A stretch of 7,956 bases of DNA, taken from NCBI GenBank assembly GCA_052143655.1, contig JBKQSL010000239.1, positions 1 to 7,956 on the forward strand, read 5' to 3'. Origin of the DNA: CAVSUR01 sp052143655. GTDB taxonomy: Bacteria > Actinomycetota > Actinomycetes > Streptosporangiales > Streptosporangiaceae. The stretch's first letter is position 1. Each line of letters starts with the position of its first letter. Positions 6,228 through 7,956 of the stretch are shown piece by piece. The notes below the pieces were generated by a model. That model was not told the origin of the DNA. It was given only the letters and a program-made list of their open reading frames with translations, and did no database searches. The position numbers and the translations under genes are program-made.

Positions 6228-7511
6228 GTGACAGACGTGATGGCCAGCCAGGATCAGGATGGCCCGGAGCTGTCGGCGGCTGATGAGCAGCTGCTGGCCG
6301 AGCTGACCGAGCGGGCCCGCGCGGGCGGGCTGAAGCTGACCGGCGAGGGCGGGCTGCTGGGCAAGCTGACCAAGATGGTGATCGAGGGCGCGCTGGAGGG
6401 CGAGCTCGATGATCACCTGGGCTATGGCAAGAATGACCCGGCCGGCCGTGATGGCGGCAATTCCCGCAATGGCCACCGGGCCAAGACCGTGCTCACCGAT
6501 ACCGGGCCGGTGGAGATCACCGTGCCGCGCGATCGTGATTCCAGTTTCGAGCCGAGGATCGTGGCCAAGAGGCAGCGGCGGCTGACCGGGGTGGATGAGA
6601 TGGTGATCTCCCTGTCGGCGAAAGGGCTGACGCACGGGGAGATCTGCGCGCACCTGTCGGAGGTGTACGGCGCGGAGGTATCGAAGCAGACGATCAGCGC
6701 GATCACCGACCGGGTCATGGAAGGAATGGCGGAATGGCAGAGCCGGCCGCTCGACCCGGTGTACGCGGTGCTGTTCATCGATGCCATTAACGTGAAGATC
6801 CGCGAGGGCCAGGTCGCCAACCGGCCTGTCTACCTCGCGCTCGGCGTCACCGTGGACGGTGAGCGTGACGTGCTGGGACTGTGGGCCGGGGAGCACGGCG
6901 ACGGGGAAGGAGCCAAGTACTGGCTGCGGGTCTTGTCGGAAATCAAGAACCGCGGTGTCCGGGATGTGTGCATGCTGGTCTGCGACGGGCTGAAAGGCCT
7001 GCCCGACGCCGTCAGCACGGTCTGGGAGAAGACCATCGTGCAAACATGCATCGTGCACCTCCTGCGGAATTCATTCAAGTACGCCTCGAAGCGCGACTGG
7101 GCGCAGATCGCGAAAGACCTCAAGCCGGTCTACACCGCGGCGTCCGAGGCGGACGCGCTGGACCGGTTCGCTGAGTTCTCCGGAAAGTGGGAGAAGCGGT
7201 ACCCGGCTATCATCCGGCTGTGGGAGAACGCGTGGGCGGAGTTCGTGCCGTTCCTGGCCTTCGACCGGGAAATAAGGACCGTAATCTGCACTACGAATGC
7301 CATTGAATCCATCAATGCCCGGCTACGGCGGGCCGTGAATGCCCGCGGGCATTTCCCCACCGAGCAGGCCGCGCTCAAGTGCCTCTATATGGCGATCATG
7401 AGCCTGGACCCGACCGGGAAGGGCCGCAAACGCTGGACCAACCGGTGGAAGGCCGCCCTCAACGCCTTTGACATCACCTTCGATGGCCGCCTGACCGCCG
7501 GACGGAAGTAG
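6228..7511 (+). CDS. IS256-family (mutator-type) DDE transposase
   Basis: A 427-residue protein, near the usual length for the family. It catalyses cutting and joining of the element's ends. The N-terminal third contains the typical segment LLGKLTKMVIEGALEGELDDH (about 43-63) and then GYGKND and NSRNGHRAKTV, as in many actinobacterial members. The probable catalytic triad is D185 (in FIDAINVKIR), D253 (in LVCDGLKGLPD) and E360 (in TTNAIESINARLRR). Spacings of 68 and 107 residues fit IS256-type transposases. The insertion domain between the second Asp and the Glu holds QTCIVHLLRNSFKY (272-285), a family signature. GTG start with a good ribosome binding site; stop TAG 14 bases before the right terminal repeat. 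No frameshift or missing key residue is seen. Confidence 0.97.
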   Translation: MTDVMASQDQDGPELSAADEQLLAELTERARAGGLKLTGEGGLLGKLTKMVIEGALEGELDDHLGYGKNDPAGRDGGNSRNGHRAKTVLTDTGPVEITVPRDRDSSFEPRIVAKRQRRLTGVDEMVISLSAKGLTHGEICAHLSEVYGAEVSKQTISAITDRVMEGMAEWQSRPLDPVYAVLFIDAINVKIREGQVANRPVYLALGVTVDGERDVLGLWAGEHGDGEGAKYWLRVLSEIKNRGVRDVCMLVCDGLKGLPDAVSTVWEKTIVQTCIVHLLRNSFKYASKRDWAQIAKDLKPVYTAASEADALDRFAEFSGKWEKRYPAIIRLWENAWAEFVPFLAFDREIRTVICTTNAIESINARLRRAVNARGHFPTEQAALKCLYMAIMSLDPTGKGRKRWTNRWKAALNAFDITFDGRLTAGRK

Positions 7512-7524
7512 AACCTGCAAGATC

Positions 7525-7550
7525 AGTTACACCGAAGAGTTGACAGACCC
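7525..7550 (-). repeat. Right terminal inverted repeat of the IS256-family element
   Basis: The sequence runs AGTTACACCG to GACAGACCC and is the imperfect inverse of 6180-6205. Ending at 7550 leaves the second copy of the 8-bp duplication directly outside. Confidence 0.9.
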
Positions 7551-7558
7551 CGCTAAGT
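7551..7558. repeat. Right copy of the IS256 target-site duplication
   Basis: CGCTAAGT, identical to 6172-6179, directly abuts the right terminal inverted repeat. Confidence 0.9.
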
Positions 7559-7566
7559 GGTTAGCG
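7551..7566 (-). terminator. 16-bp palindrome, the IS256 target and a possible terminator
   Basis: CGCTAA-GTGG-TTAGCG is a perfect 6-bp inverted repeat with a 4-base loop. In the empty site the flanks GGT and CC could extend pairing past one bulged base. It begins 21 bases beyond the stop codon (7588-7590) of the minus-strand remnant, the position expected of a terminator for that gene. The IS256 element duplicated the left half of this palindrome when it inserted. No T tract is visible, so terminator function is an inference. Confidence 0.45.
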
Positions 7567-7587
7567 CCACAAGTAACTGGGGGGTTC

Positions 7588-7685
7588 TCAGGCCGCCAGC
7601 AGCGTGGTAGTCGGCTGGGCTGGCGGGGCGGGCATCTCGACCTCGGTCCGCCTCAGCATCCGGGCGAGGCCGGCGCTGGTGAATT
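7588..7685 (-). pseudogene. C-terminal remnant of an unrecognised protein, cut by an ISL3 end
   Basis: On the minus strand, FTSAGLARMLRRTEVEMP is followed by a Pro/Ala/Thr-rich tail ending in TTTLLAA and a TGA stop. All but two or three codons end in G or C, as in real genes of this genome. The segment lies directly against the outer end of the ISL3 terminal repeat at 7686, so the upstream part appears to have been replaced or displaced by that element. I do not recognise the protein. A short independent gene starting at the internal ATG (about 7660) is possible but has no visible ribosome binding site. Confidence 0.4.
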
Positions 7686-7709
7686 GGCTCTTCACAATCG
7701 AGGGTGTAG
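7686..7709 (+). repeat. Terminal inverted repeat marking the 3' end of an ISL3-family element
   Basis: GGCTCTTCACAATCGAGG, continuing GTGTAG, resembles the GGCTCTTCAC-type ends of actinobacterial ISL3 elements. It overlaps the transposase stop codon read from the minus strand, an arrangement expected at this end. The opposite terminal repeat is not in the window. Confidence 0.65.
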
Positions 7710-7847
7710 TCGGGGTCTGAAGCCGCCGGACTCGAGCAGTGATCTGGCGATGTAGTTGGTGAGGTTGCGGAATCCGAGTGCCGAGCCGCGGAGGTGCTCG
7801 AGTCGTCCATTGATCGCCTCGGTCGGCCCGTTCGATTGAGTCGTCGA
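7692..7847 (-). pseudogene. ISL3-family transposase, C-terminal fragment
   Basis: The last 51 residues are readable on the minus strand, containing SNGPTEAINGRLEHLRGSAL, then GFRNLTNYIARSLLE and SGGFRPRLHPRL before TGA. This is the characteristic C-terminal end of ISL3-family DDE transposases, including the catalytic Glu in the PTEAIN motif. The frame hits a TAG at 7848-7850, directly upstream of the conserved block, and none of the three minus-strand frames beyond it gives recognisable ISL3 sequence. The gene is therefore truncated, probably by deletion or recombination near 7835-7850, and cannot make an active enzyme. Confidence 0.85.
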
Positions 7848-7852
7848 CTACA

Positions 7853-7956
7853 CGTGAACCGGTAGATCAGGCTGGGCCAGAGCGGGTGCGTGTGGTTCAC
7901 CCGTTCCATCCGTGGTTTGAGCGGGACCTGGAGTTTGTGAAGCGGCGCCGGAACTG
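7853..7956 (+). CDS. Start of a small DUF5372-like protein, running off the right edge
   Basis: The plus-strand frame reads RVRVVHPFHPWFERDLEFV followed by KRRRN at the edge. The HPFHP...RE/RD-x-EFV...RRxNW pattern matches my memory of DUF5372, a small family of unknown function often seen near mobile elements. The start is unclear: the frame is open only from 7814 and holds no ATG. GTG 7886, just before RVVHPFHP, is a possible start with at best a weak ribosome binding site. Otherwise the 5' end was lost at the junction with the ISL3 fragment around 7840-7853. The rest lies outside the window. Confidence 0.5.

Larger units (their letters stand above)
6180..7550 (+). mobile_element. Complete IS256-family insertion sequence (about 1371 bp)
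   Basis: The element has 26-bp imperfect terminal inverted repeats, a single full-length mutator-type transposase gene filling almost all of it, and an 8-bp direct duplication CGCTAAGT on both sides. Everything needed for an autonomous IS256-type element is present, with no internal stop or frameshift, so it is probably recent and may be active. It interrupts a palindrome downstream of a minus-strand gene remnant and lies beside an older ISL3 remnant. Confidence 0.93.

Noticed and set aside
6192..7058. Minus-strand open frame opposite the IS256 transposase
   Set aside because: A shadow of a clear DDE transposase; it starts and ends with no signals of its own.
7553..7909. 118-codon minus-strand open frame across the ISL3 remnant
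   Set aside because: The recognisable ISL3 C-terminus is in a different minus-strand frame. This frame gives Arg/Ser/Asp-rich sequence and crosses the ISL3 terminal repeat and breakpoint.

Overview
The window has very high GC content, strong G/C preference at third codon positions, GTG starts and actinomycete-type proteins. It most likely comes from an actinomycete chromosome (a Streptomyces/Streptosporangium-like filamentous group); the species cannot be named from the sequence.

Left part (1 to about 2030, minus strand): one large polytopic membrane protein, running off the left edge. It resembles the actinobacterial GT39/ArnT-like (dolichyl-phosphate-mannose-type) glycosyltransferases. It carries a long acidic Ala/Pro-rich N-terminal tail built largely from an 18-bp tandem repeat. 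Plus-strand open frames over this region are shadows.

Centre (2297 to 5616, plus strand): two tandem LytR-CpsA-Psr (LCP) family genes, transcribed divergently from the membrane protein. LCP enzymes move undecaprenyl-linked glycopolymers onto peptidoglycan outside the cell. Both copies have a basic cytoplasmic tail, one membrane helix, an LCP catalytic domain, a LytR_C domain and a shared cysteine-containing C-terminal motif. They look like a duplicated pair. With the divergent glycosyltransferase-like protein they suggest a small cell-envelope glycopolymer locus (inference).

Right part (5617 to 7956): a gene-poor, C-rich stretch with one strong hairpin, then mobile DNA. A complete IS256-family (mutator) element occupies 6180-7550, with matching 26-bp terminal inverted repeats and an intact 8-bp target duplication, CGCTAAGT. 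Removing the element restores a 16-bp palindrome, CGCTAA-GTGG-TTAGCG, just downstream of a minus-strand gene remnant. To its right is the 3' end of an ISL3-family element, with its terminal repeat and the last ~51 residues of transposase. A small plus-strand gene, probably DUF5372-like, runs off the right edge. This is a layered insertion site. I did not find a new multi-gene defence or biosynthetic system; the least explained items are the LCP C-terminal cysteine motif, the repeat-built tail and the hairpin-targeted IS insertion.
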